A stretch of 64,000 nucleotides of DNA from Paenibacillus radicis (ex Xue et al. 2023). Lineage in GTDB: Bacteria > Bacillota > Bacilli > Paenibacillales > NBRC-103111. The notes below the pieces were generated by a model, which ran no database searches, had not been told where the DNA came from, and saw only the letters and a program-made list of their open reading frames with translations. The translations under genes and the position numbers were made by a program. The stretch spans positions 427,635 through 491,634 of the forward strand of contig NZ_JANQBD010000002.1 in assembly GCF_024722015.1 (NCBI RefSeq), written 5' to 3'. Of this stretch, positions 43,274-52,283 are shown piece by piece (positions within the stretch are counted from its first letter, which is position 1; the number at the start of each line of letters is the position of its first letter).

Positions 43274-45946
43274 CTATTCAGTAAGCTGCGCCGCCTTAAC
43301 GGCTCCTTCAATTTGACTAATAAATTCATAATTTCCGGATCCAATCCGATATTTATGTTTACCATTTTCCAGTCCGATTTCTACGGCACCGTCCGAAATG
43401 AGAACATTTGTTCCGTAAAGGTAAATTGTTGCCGTTGTATTCACAGGAATAGATACCTGCAGCGAGAAGCGTTCGCCATTAAGCTGCCATGAGGAAGAAA
43501 TAGCGCCATAGCTGCTCTCCACAGTTGCCTTGACATAAGTTAGCTTTCCTCCCGGACGGGGATGAATGACTATATGCTTAAATCCCGGCTGCTCAGTATC
43601 GACATCTATACCTGCCATATATCGATACATCCATTCCCCGACCGATCCAAGTGAATAATGATTGAATGAATTCATGCCCGGGTTTTGAAATCCTGCTTCC
43701 TCCGTCCAGCCATCCCATCTCTCCCAGATTGTAGTCGCGCCTTGCTTGACTGAATACAGCCATGAAGGGAACGTATCTTGATGCAGAAGTGAGTATGCCA
43801 GCTCGTCCAGCCCATTCTCCGTCAGCACTGGTAGCAAATAACCTACTCCCAAGAATCCGGTAGACAGATGATTTCCATTCTCCCTAATAAGCTCTTCGAG
43901 ACGTTTAACAGCAAGCGGCTTCAGCTCTTCAGACACTAGCCCGAAATATAGAGCTAACACATATACAGTTTGTGTATCTCCTTGGATGATACCATTCTCA
44001 TCCATATAAGTATGGACAAAGGCTGTGCGGATTTCTTCGAATAATGCACTATATTCGCTTACATCATCCGTGTATCCCAGAACCCTAGCAATTCGGACGA
44101 ATAAGGCGGTGCTATAAGCGAAATATGCCGTGGCTAGTACGTCTTTGGGTGTATCTGCGTTTATGGACAACCAATCTCCATAGTTGGCATAGTCGGGCCG
44201 AATCCTATCCGTGCTATTGGTTTTTAAATATTCCACCCAACGCTTCATAGCATCGTAGTTAGTTTCAAGTATGGTTCTATCCTCATACATCAAATACAAT
44301 GTCCAAGGGATGATAACTCCTGCATCGCCCCAACCTGCATTATCAGGTGCGAACCATTTGACGACTTCTTGCTTAAATTCGAACCACCCAGCATCAGGTG
44401 CTACATCAGGAAACGCTCCATCCGGCGTTTGGCCGTCCGTCATGTCTTCCATGAATTTGGCAAAAAAGCGCGATACATCCATATTATACGAGGCCGTGCG
44501 AATAAATATTTGAGCATCACCGGTCCATCCGAGCCGCTCATCCCTCTGTGGACAGTCCGTAGGGACACTCAAATAATTTCCGCGTTGACCCCAGCGAATA
44601 TTGCTTATAAGACGATTAACCATGTCATCTGAAGTTTCCAGCGATCCTGTGCCAGGCGTGTCTGAATGCACAACTCTCCCAATAACGCTTTCAAGAGTCA
44701 ATTCTCCAGCAGCTGCGCCCTCTATTTCTACATAACGAAAGCCATGAAATGTGAAATGCGGCTCGAATGTTTCTAATCCTTCGCCCTTTAATATATATAT
44801 TTCCTTTTGGTCTGCTCTGCGCAGGTTTTCAATGTAAAGCGTATCTTCATCCTGAAGCATCTCAGCGTGCCTAACCGTTATATGCGTACCCGACTGCCCC
44901 TGTACCTGCAGCTTTACCCAGCCGACCATATTTTGACCCATATCGAATAAATGAGTCCCTTGTTTCGTAAGCCACATTTTTACCGGATTAATCGATTCAG
45001 TTATCCTCACAGGAGGATCAATCTGGGAAACAAGCTTACCTGTGTACGGCTCGAATCGACTCACTTTTTTCCAGTCGCTATCATCAAAGCCTGTTCGATC
45101 CCAATCCGGCAATTCTTTACGAGCGTCATAAGCTTCGCCTTTTAACATATCCGAATATTGAATAGGACCCGTATTCATGGCCCATGTCTCATCAGTAATT
45201 AAGAGGCTATTGGTGCCATCCTCAAACTGAATGTCCAACTGCAAGAGCAGGGCTGGACTCGTTCCATATATTTCTCTACCCATCATCCCTACTTGCCCTG
45301 CATACCATCCAGTGCCTAGAATGGCTCCAAGCGCATTCCCTCCTGCTTGTAGAGAAGCAGTAATATCATACGTTTGATACTGAGTCCTTATAGCATAATC
45401 AGTCCAGCCCGGAGCAAAATATTCATCACCTACCCGGCTGCCGTTCAAATGCAGCTCATAGACGCCTAAGGCTGTAGCATATAGAGTGGCTTGTCTAACA
45501 GGCCGATCGATCACAAACTCCTTACGCAGATACAAGCCAGGTGGAAATTCGATTGCCGGGTCCAGCTCCTGACCGATCCATTCACCATTCCATTCATTGG
45601 GATCAAGGATGCCCATGGTCCAATATCCAATAGAGCTCCATTCGGAAGCTGCTCCCTTGGCATCCCATACTTGGACTTTCCAATAATAACGTAGTCCTGA
45701 TTGCAGAAGACTTCCAAGATAGGAAACCTGTACGGAACGATCAGAAACAACCTCTCCACTATCCCAACAATCACCTATATCTTGCTGAAGCAGATCCGCA
45801 TTGGATGCTACTAGAATTCGATAAGCACTTTGCTGTTGCGCCTGTTCTTCAGAATCCAGTAACCAGCTAAATCGGGGCTGTTTAGTTTCTAGCCCTAAAG
45901 GTTGATCCAAGGATTCAACACGCAGCCTTTTTATAACAATACCCAT
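43274..45946 (-). CDS. alpha-L-rhamnosidase (GH78)
   Basis: An 890-residue GH78 enzyme. N-terminal beta-sandwich domains start RLRVESLDQPLGLETKQPRFSW and IDRPVRQATLYATALGVYELHLNG. The (alpha/alpha)6 catalytic barrel has the family motif DCPQRDERLGWTGDAQIF with the acidic residues, then GWTEEAGFQNPGMNSFNHYSLGSVGEW. A C-terminal beta domain follows. No signal peptide, so intracellular: it cleaves terminal alpha-L-rhamnose from imported oligosaccharides or glycosides. It ends the operon, overlapping the upstream apiosidase-like gene by 16 nt. ATG follows AAGGAGGATG. Confidence 0.95.
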   Translation of the reverse strand: MGIVIKRLRVESLDQPLGLETKQPRFSWLLDSEEQAQQQSAYRILVASNADLLQQDIGDCWDSGEVVSDRSVQVSYLGSLLQSGLRYYWKVQVWDAKGAASEWSSIGYWTMGILDPNEWNGEWIGQELDPAIEFPPGLYLRKEFVIDRPVRQATLYATALGVYELHLNGSRVGDEYFAPGWTDYAIRTQYQTYDITASLQAGGNALGAILGTGWYAGQVGMMGREIYGTSPALLLQLDIQFEDGTNSLLITDETWAMNTGPIQYSDMLKGEAYDARKELPDWDRTGFDDSDWKKVSRFEPYTGKLVSQIDPPVRITESINPVKMWLTKQGTHLFDMGQNMVGWVKLQVQGQSGTHITVRHAEMLQDEDTLYIENLRRADQKEIYILKGEGLETFEPHFTFHGFRYVEIEGAAAGELTLESVIGRVVHSDTPGTGSLETSDDMVNRLISNIRWGQRGNYLSVPTDCPQRDERLGWTGDAQIFIRTASYNMDVSRFFAKFMEDMTDGQTPDGAFPDVAPDAGWFEFKQEVVKWFAPDNAGWGDAGVIIPWTLYLMYEDRTILETNYDAMKRWVEYLKTNSTDRIRPDYANYGDWLSINADTPKDVLATAYFAYSTALFVRIARVLGYTDDVSEYSALFEEIRTAFVHTYMDENGIIQGDTQTVYVLALYFGLVSEELKPLAVKRLEELIRENGNHLSTGFLGVGYLLPVLTENGLDELAYSLLHQDTFPSWLYSVKQGATTIWERWDGWTEEAGFQNPGMNSFNHYSLGSVGEWMYRYMAGIDVDTEQPGFKHIVIHPRPGGKLTYVKATVESSYGAISSSWQLNGERFSLQVSIPVNTTATIYLYGTNVLISDGAVEIGLENGKHKYRIGSGNYEFISQIEGAVKAAQLTE

Positions 45947-47448
45947 GACTCATCCTCCTTGTGCATTTTTATTTGTTCCACATGTTTCACCCTTAGCTCG
46001 GCTTTAGTAATTCGAAGCGCTATATAAGATTTACTGTTCAAAAGAACTTTGCAAGATCCCCTGTATGTTCCAGGCAGCCGTTCAACAGTCATTTCCCATG
46101 TATCTATAAGATCCACGTGATAATCTCGTTCGTTGGATAAATTCAATTCCCAGAATGCAGGACGGCTTATGCCAAAATATAACCAGTAACAGCTTCGGTC
46201 AGCTTCATCCTTCCACAAGTCAGCCTGCCCTTGCTCCATGAGGCTCCTTAGAAAAGAAATCCGCTGCGGACTTTCGCCAACCAGATTACCACCGCGAGAT
46301 ATCCAGGAGCTGCGATCTTCAAATACTTCTCCGTGAGCAGCATAGCCGCCCCTTACCATGCATTCCCAGAATCGACGCATCATTTCCTCCCCGGAAATGT
46401 TACCCCATCTTCGAGCCGCGTTTCCTTCGTAGCAGCATTCATCGATAACAACCGGTTTATTACACTTGCTCAACCAGCTTGTTGTTAGAGCAGGCTCCCA
46501 ATGCTGAATGCTTTGATGGGTAATCCAAGGCTTGGAATAATCATACATGGACGTTCGACTGTAATCGTACATCTTGGTTCCATTATGTATAGATAATAAA
46601 TGACCATAAGGATCATACTCCTGAACAATTTGGCATAATCGGTCCCAATCCTCGGTTGATTTATGAATATTGAAATCGTACTCATTTGAAATCGACCACC
46701 AAACGTTTCTAAAGGAAGCGAGTCTTGCCACAGCATATCTTAGATAGGCATCCTCCACCTCGGGCTCGAGGTTTTCGAAGCCCCACACATTTTGATCGTA
46801 AGGATGAAATAAAATGATATCAGCTTCAATACCCAACTTCTGTAAATCATCAATCCGCCTCTCAAGATGAGCGAAGAAATCAGGATTAAATCGATGTAGA
46901 TCCACTCCTTCGGCTCTGCTGCCTGCAAAAGCCAACATAGAAGGATCCATATCTCCTGTCGGTAAAATACACATGCGAACTTTATTGAAGGAAGAAGCAG
47001 CCAGCATAGCAAGTGTAAGCTGTTCCTCTGCCTCGTCTCCATGATGTATCCAATGGTATAACGTTGTACCGAAAGGTAAATAAGCAGTGCCGTCCGCATA
47101 TCTAAACCGGTATTTATCCTTGACATGCACAGGTCCATGATTTCCAAAAGCCGGGGAAATGACCTGGAATTCCCCTTCTAGAGCATCAAGCTCCTTACAA
47201 TTACTAGAAGTTACATAGGACCAGTGTCCCTCTACGTCAGGCATAAAGCGGATCTTATAAATTCCATTCCCATCATAAAAACCTTCAGCCTCCACTATCC
47301 TGTTATGGTAACGGAACTTAGCTCGAAACGTAACATCCTCATAAGGATTAGAGGACATTGGACCTTCAAAGCTTCCTTCAAAGCTTCCTTCAAACCGGCC
47401 CCATAGCTCCACTGTATCGGGAGAGGTGTTAGCAGCATTCTCTCTCAT
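45931..47448 (-). CDS. apiosidase-like glycoside hydrolase (DUF5060 + DUF4038), copy 3
   Basis: A 505-residue protein. The N-terminal DUF5060 beta domain (about residues 10-90) has FYDGNGIYKIRFMPDVEGHWSY, and the DUF4038/apiosidase-like TIM barrel (about 105-410) follows. Acid/base Glu is in WWSISNEYDF and nucleophile Glu in VVIDECCYEGNAARRW (clan GH-A pattern, as in GH140). A C-terminal beta domain is last. No signal peptide: cytoplasmic. GH140 endo-apiosidases act on RG-II apiose branches. Near the N-terminus a 12-nt unit is repeated three times (47363-47398), giving EGSFEGSFEG. Overlaps neighbours on both sides. Confidence 0.9.
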   Translation of the reverse strand: MRENAANTSPDTVELWGRFEGSFEGSFEGPMSSNPYEDVTFRAKFRYHNRIVEAEGFYDGNGIYKIRFMPDVEGHWSYVTSSNCKELDALEGEFQVISPAFGNHGPVHVKDKYRFRYADGTAYLPFGTTLYHWIHHGDEAEEQLTLAMLAASSFNKVRMCILPTGDMDPSMLAFAGSRAEGVDLHRFNPDFFAHLERRIDDLQKLGIEADIILFHPYDQNVWGFENLEPEVEDAYLRYAVARLASFRNVWWSISNEYDFNIHKSTEDWDRLCQIVQEYDPYGHLLSIHNGTKMYDYSRTSMYDYSKPWITHQSIQHWEPALTTSWLSKCNKPVVIDECCYEGNAARRWGNISGEEMMRRFWECMVRGGYAAHGEVFEDRSSWISRGGNLVGESPQRISFLRSLMEQGQADLWKDEADRSCYWLYFGISRPAFWELNLSNERDYHVDLIDTWEMTVERLPGTYRGSCKVLLNSKSYIALRITKAELRVKHVEQIKMHKEDESWVLL

Positions 47449-48902
47449 TGTGCTTCCCCTCCATTCCTGCCCCCGGGCTTTTCTGCTTTTCTTATAAAAT
47501 TGTCATCTGCTTCGGCACTTCTGATCAAGAATGGAATATTAGAAGTCCGTTCCTGTGAAAATGGCTGCTTATCCAGCCGGCGTACCCGCAGAGCGTGATA
47601 CATAAGAGATGGCAGAGTGACAATAACATCCCCTTTATAAGTGCCAGGCAGTGTGTTTATTGTCATGTTCCATGTATCAATAATGTCAACTTCATAGCTT
47701 CCGTCAGGCAGCAAAAGCTGCTTCGATGGAAATCGGTGGATCCCATAAAATTGAAGATAATACTCACCATCACGTCCAATCGTTGCCGCATCATAGTATT
47801 CAGGCATAAAACGCAAACCTGCCGGAGCATCCTCCAGAATACTTCTTAGAAATGCTATCCTTGGAACAGCAGACCCTATTAAAGCACCTCCATGCGTCTG
47901 CCATGTTCCCACTCCATCTCGCATATACTTTTCACCATAACTTGCAAATCCTTTTCTGCATGCGCTTGCCCACATTCGGTTGACCACCTCTTCACCTGGC
48001 AAGCTTCCCCACAGGGTCGGCCAATCGCCTTCACAGCCGCATTCTTCAACAATAATCGGTTTATGATGAAGTCCCGCAAAATAAGTCAATTGACTTGGAT
48101 CACTGCACTGCAGGCTCACATGTGTGATAGCTTTATGTCCAAAATTGAATAACGGATCCGAGCTGTGCACCGTCAGTAGATGGCCATATGGATCATTTTG
48201 TTGGACAAGCCGCAGCACTTCATCCTTGTTAAATCTATAACAGTCTCCTTCAGTGGGCAAAGACCACCACACATTGCGGTAAGCCGCCAAGCGGGCAATG
48301 GTTTGGCTGAAGAGATTGGAGAACGCCTCATCGGACTCCCCATTCCCAAGGTTTAGCAGCAAGTCAACTTCTATCCCAAGCTTCATAAGCTGGAGTATCA
48401 TTTGTTCAAGAGAAGCAAAGTCTGTTGAATTACCTCCCGAACTCATAGAAAATCGGACCTTGTTAAAGGGGGAGCCAGTAAGTGCAGACAAAGTTTGCTC
48501 AGCTTGATCCCCCGCATATCCTTGCAAACAAGTTGTACCAAATGGAAAAAAGGCTGTGCCGTCAGCATAGCAGAAATCCTGCTTGCTTCCGCCAACGTCT
48601 ACAGGTCCATGGTTATTAGGGCCAGGTGCGGTGCAATGAATTCGACCATTGGATTGGCCCATAATAGTATCGATGAAGCCGCCATATAATTCGTAATGCC
48701 ATTCGCCCTCTTCATCAGGCATAAAGCGTACTCGTGTCACACCGTTGATATCTCGGAAGAATCCAGCTGCTATCTTGCGGCTTCCTTTTCTAAACAGAGC
48801 ATTTCCCAGTGGATAATCCTCGATAGTAACTCCTTCTTTATGAGTACAATCCAAAGCAAGCTCGAAAGTCCCCCATCGCTCAACCTCATGCAGATTATTC
48901 AT
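47445..48902 (-). CDS. apiosidase-like glycoside hydrolase (DUF5060 + DUF4038), divergent copy 2
   Basis: A 485-residue member of the same family as its neighbours but clearly divergent. DUF5060 is at the N-terminus (VERWGTFELALDCTHKEG, FMPDEEGEWHY). In the barrel the acid/base position reads WWSLPTEGDCYR, with Thr where the paralogues have Asn (SNE/ANE). The nucleophile region is IIVEECGCEGDWPT. Loops are shortened. It may have altered specificity or weaker activity. The ATG at 48902 follows AAGG at 5 nt; the GTG at 48914 abuts AAGAAG. It starts 53 nt past the kinase stop. Confidence 0.88.
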   Translation of the reverse strand: MNNLHEVERWGTFELALDCTHKEGVTIEDYPLGNALFRKGSRKIAAGFFRDINGVTRVRFMPDEEGEWHYELYGGFIDTIMGQSNGRIHCTAPGPNNHGPVDVGGSKQDFCYADGTAFFPFGTTCLQGYAGDQAEQTLSALTGSPFNKVRFSMSSGGNSTDFASLEQMILQLMKLGIEVDLLLNLGNGESDEAFSNLFSQTIARLAAYRNVWWSLPTEGDCYRFNKDEVLRLVQQNDPYGHLLTVHSSDPLFNFGHKAITHVSLQCSDPSQLTYFAGLHHKPIIVEECGCEGDWPTLWGSLPGEEVVNRMWASACRKGFASYGEKYMRDGVGTWQTHGGALIGSAVPRIAFLRSILEDAPAGLRFMPEYYDAATIGRDGEYYLQFYGIHRFPSKQLLLPDGSYEVDIIDTWNMTINTLPGTYKGDVIVTLPSLMYHALRVRRLDKQPFSQERTSNIPFLIRSAEADDNFIRKAEKPGGRNGGEAQ

Positions 48903-48954
48903 AGAAGCCTTCACCTTCTTTTTTTAATTCCAATCCAGTCATTTAATAATTGAA

Positions 48955-50445
48955 TCAGGAAATGATAGAATGGACTGCTTTTTTCCATCCCTCGTAATAC
49001 TCGTCAATTCTATTGGCATCCGCCAGATGGCTGTAAACCATCTCAGATGAGAACAGTTCGTATAGTTCTTCTATGTTATTCCACGTTCCAATACAGAGTC
49101 CTCCCAGAAAAGCCGAGCCAACAGCAGATAACTCTGAAATTGAAGGTTTAACTACATCTATTTGCAGCATATCAGCTTGAAATTGCATTAAAAACCGATT
49201 TTCAGTGGCCCCTCCATCTACCCGCAGTCCTTGAATACGAATACCTGATTCGGATACCATCAGCTCTGCGGTATCCCGTACTTGATAGGCTATACTTTCC
49301 AATGCCGCACGGATAATATGCCTTTTATCGCTGCTTCGGCTCAAACCAATAACCGCCGCTTTGGCATTAGGCTCCCAGTAAGGCACTCCTAAACCGACAA
49401 ATGCAGGAATCAAGTAAACGCCCTCGTTATCGGATAGAGCACTAGCTTGTGCTTCCGCCTCCGAGTAATCGTTGAATAATCCCAATTGATCCCGTACCCA
49501 TTTCAAACAATCTCCTGTACAGTGAATAATTCCTTCAAGTGCATAATCGACTTTGCCGTCAATCCCCCATGCAATTGCAGTAACTAAACCATTAGCCGGC
49601 TTCGCTGCCTTGCTGCCAATGTTCATCATAACGGAGGTGCCAGTACCATAAGTTGCTTTAGCCATACCCGGCTGATGGCATAGCTGTCCGAACAACGCCG
49701 CTTGGGAATCGCCAATAACTCCTGAGATCGGAATTTGCTCCGAAAACAAAGCAGGCTCATTAGTATAGCCGAATAAGTCATTACTCGATTTAACTTCCGG
49801 CAAGGTTACACGATCAACTCCGAACATTTCGATTAATTCCGAATCCCACTGTAAGGTGTGAATGTTAAACAGTGATGTCCGGCTTGCATTCGTATAGTCG
49901 GTAGCGTGCACTGCACCACCGGTCAGCTTCCAAATCAACCAGCTATCTATTGTACCTGCCAGCAGTTGATTTTGTCCGCCATTGTGCACGGTATCGCTCT
50001 CCATATGTTCAAGAATCCAGCGAATCTTACTCGCAGAGAAATACGGGTCCAGCACGAGTCCCGTTTTATCCTTCACTATGGATTCATATCCCTTGGCCTT
50101 CAAGTCCGCACATTGCTCCGCGGTTCTGCGGCATTGCCAAACAATGGCGTTGTATACCGGCTGCCCGGTCTCTTTGTCCCAGACAACCGCCGTTTCCCTT
50201 TGATTCGTTATTGTAATGACCGCAACTTGCCCAGGGGATGTACCGGTAGTCCGAAGCACCTGTTGAATCGCTTGGACTACATTACCGTAGATGACTAATG
50301 GATCATGCTCCACCCATCCCGGCTTCGGATATATTTGCGGATGTTCAATGGAGTAGCGGCCCTTAATTTGACCTAGCTTGTCGATCAATAATGCTTTTGT
50401 TCCGGAAGTACTCTGGTCCACTGCCAAAATATAACTGGTTTCCAT
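48955..50445 (-). CDS. FGGY-family carbohydrate kinase
   Basis: A 496-residue GlpK-like FGGY kinase. The N-terminal ATPase fold has LAVDQSTSGTKALLID, the sugar-binding NQRETAVVWDKETGQPVYNAIVWQCRRTAEQC, DSWLIWKLTGG and GVIGDSQAALFGQ. The C-terminal lobe has GLRVDGGATENRFLMQFQADML and the FGGY_C LSAVGSAFLGGLCIG. It is glycerol-kinase-like in sequence, but its position between an isomerase/transketolase set and apiosidases points to a ketose, most plausibly D-apulose (AplK role). It lies 12 nt past the transketolase stop. The specific substrate is inference. Confidence 0.92.
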   Translation of the reverse strand: METSYILAVDQSTSGTKALLIDKLGQIKGRYSIEHPQIYPKPGWVEHDPLVIYGNVVQAIQQVLRTTGTSPGQVAVITITNQRETAVVWDKETGQPVYNAIVWQCRRTAEQCADLKAKGYESIVKDKTGLVLDPYFSASKIRWILEHMESDTVHNGGQNQLLAGTIDSWLIWKLTGGAVHATDYTNASRTSLFNIHTLQWDSELIEMFGVDRVTLPEVKSSNDLFGYTNEPALFSEQIPISGVIGDSQAALFGQLCHQPGMAKATYGTGTSVMMNIGSKAAKPANGLVTAIAWGIDGKVDYALEGIIHCTGDCLKWVRDQLGLFNDYSEAEAQASALSDNEGVYLIPAFVGLGVPYWEPNAKAAVIGLSRSSDKRHIIRAALESIAYQVRDTAELMVSESGIRIQGLRVDGGATENRFLMQFQADMLQIDVVKPSISELSAVGSAFLGGLCIGTWNNIEELYELFSSEMVYSHLADANRIDEYYEGWKKAVHSIIS

Positions 50446-50457
50446 ACTGACTGCTCC

Positions 50458-51396
50458 TCACGATGACCTTGTCATGGTTTTAGCAATGGAGCGGATATTT
50501 TCTACACTTAATCCATAGTGATTAAAAACTTCACTTGAATTTCCAGTGATGGCCGGTTCATCCGGAATCCCAAGGATACGCATCGGAACGGGATGGCTTT
50601 GGATAATGACCTCAGCTACGGCGGCTCCAAGCCCACCATGGATACTGTGTTCCTCCACAGTAATGATATGGCCCGTTTCAACAGCAGCACGAATAATCGC
50701 TTCATTGTCCAACGGCTTGATCGTGTGCATGTTGAGCACTCTGCAGCGAATTCCATCCTGCTCCAATGCATCTGCAGTATCAAGTGCAACTCGGACCGTT
50801 TCACCTGCGGCTATAATCGTAAGGTCAGTTCCCTCGCGTAGAGTGACCGCTTTTCCAATTTCGAACGGATAATCGTCAGACGGGTATACATCTCTGACCG
50901 GATTTCGACCGATTCGCACATAGACGCCACCTTCATGCCCAACTAGAGCTTCCGTCATCCGTTTCGTCTCATGCCGGTCTGCCGGCAATATAACCGTTAA
51001 GCCGGGGATTGCTCTAGTAACGGCTATGTCCTGCAAGGAATGATGAGACATTCCTAATGCACCATAGCTTACACCCCCGCTGATGCCAACAAGCTTCACA
51101 TTAGTGGCCGAATAAGCCACATCTACTTTAACCTGCTCTATGGCACGCATGCTTAGAAAGCAAGCCGGTGAAGTAACCCACGGCTTTTTCCCACAAGAAG
51201 CCAAGCCTGCTGCAATACCAACGATATTCTGTTCAGCAATACCTGTTTCAACGAATTGCTCCGGTAGCTCCTTAACAAACGGCAGCATCGATGCCGAGCC
51301 TCTCGAATCACTGGCCAGCACCAGGATGCTGCTGTCTTCTTTGGCTAAATCCAACAACGTATCGCAAAGAACTTGACGGTTGGCGATTTTATTCAT
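50458..51396 (-). CDS. transketolase, C-terminal subunit
   Basis: A 312-residue subunit with the pyrimidine-binding domain (ETGIAEQNIVGIAAGLASCGKKPWVTSPACFL) and the C-terminal domain (EEHSIHGGLGAAVAEVII). A split transketolase with the N-terminal subunit just upstream; the ATG lies 8 nt after AGGTGG and overlaps that gene by 8 nt. In the known non-oxidative D-apiose pathway a split transketolase (AptA/AptB) moves a glycolaldehyde unit from apulose-4-phosphate; this pair fits, but it could also be an ordinary split transketolase. Confidence 0.93.
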   Translation of the reverse strand: MNKIANRQVLCDTLLDLAKEDSSILVLASDSRGSASMLPFVKELPEQFVETGIAEQNIVGIAAGLASCGKKPWVTSPACFLSMRAIEQVKVDVAYSATNVKLVGISGGVSYGALGMSHHSLQDIAVTRAIPGLTVILPADRHETKRMTEALVGHEGGVYVRIGRNPVRDVYPSDDYPFEIGKAVTLREGTDLTIIAAGETVRVALDTADALEQDGIRCRVLNMHTIKPLDNEAIIRAAVETGHIITVEEHSIHGGLGAAVAEVIIQSHPVPMRILGIPDEPAITGNSSEVFNHYGLSVENIRSIAKTMTRSS

Positions 51397-52228
51397 GAAT
51401 GACCACCTGCGCTTCCTTCGATAATTCCTCAATAGCCAGAGCCAACTCTGCGTCACTAGGTACATGATGGTGCCAATGCGGAACATTCTCTGCGAAGGAA
51501 ACACCTTTGCCTTTTGTTGTATAGGCCATCAGCAAGGTCGGCTTGCCGGATACCTCGGGTGCTGAATGAAGTGCAGCGGATAATTCAACAACATCGTTAC
51601 CGTTCACAGGAACAACATGCCAACCGAAGCTGCTCCATTTATCTTCCAAGGGCTCCAGCCCCATCACAACTTCGGTGCTGCCGCTAATTTGCAGTTTATT
51701 ACGGTCAATGATGCCTACAACATTATCCAGCTTGTAATGGGAGGCAGCCATCGCCGCTTCCCATATCGATCCCTCCGCTTGCTCTCCATCACCCATTAAT
51801 GTGAATACACGGTAGCTTTTACCGTCCATCTTCCCGGCAAGTCCCATGCCTACAGCCACAGAAAGACCGTGACCAAGCGCGCCTGTATTCATCTCGACAC
51901 CGGGGATTTTGTTATTCGGATGCCCGATTAAACGGGAACCAAATTGGCTGAACGTTTGCAGCTCCTCCTTCGGAAAGAAGCCTTTGTCCGCCAGTATGCA
52001 ATATAGCGATTCCACCGCATGACCTTTGCTCGCAATAAAGCGATCCCGTTCCACCCACTTCGGATTGTTCACATCCAGCTTCATTACATCGTAGTATAAA
52101 GTGGTCAGTATGTCGGTATTGCTTAGTGAAGAGCCTGTATGGCCGGTCTTCGCATGATGTATCATTTGCAATAAGTCCATTCTGATTTGTGCAGCCTTAC
52201 GTTTAAGCTCATTAGCATGAGTGTTCAT
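51389..52228 (-). CDS. transketolase, N-terminal subunit
   Basis: A 279-residue thiamine-diphosphate-binding subunit. The ThDP motif is GDGEQAEGSIWEAAMAASHYKLDNVVGIIDRNKLQ (GDG...N), preceded by SKGHAVESLYCILADKG and HPNNKIPGVEMNTGALGHGLSVAVGMG. It forms an active enzyme with the overlapping C-terminal subunit. It lies after the isomerase gene in the operon. Confidence 0.94.
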   Translation of the reverse strand: MNTHANELKRKAAQIRMDLLQMIHHAKTGHTGSSLSNTDILTTLYYDVMKLDVNNPKWVERDRFIASKGHAVESLYCILADKGFFPKEELQTFSQFGSRLIGHPNNKIPGVEMNTGALGHGLSVAVGMGLAGKMDGKSYRVFTLMGDGEQAEGSIWEAAMAASHYKLDNVVGIIDRNKLQISGSTEVVMGLEPLEDKWSSFGWHVVPVNGNDVVELSAALHSAPEVSGKPTLLMAYTTKGKGVSFAENVPHWHHHVPSDAELALAIEELSKEAQVVIHE

Positions 52229-52283
52229 CTCAGGTTCCTCCTAATCTAAATGCTCTATTGTCAGAGCTTCTCTCTAGAATGTT

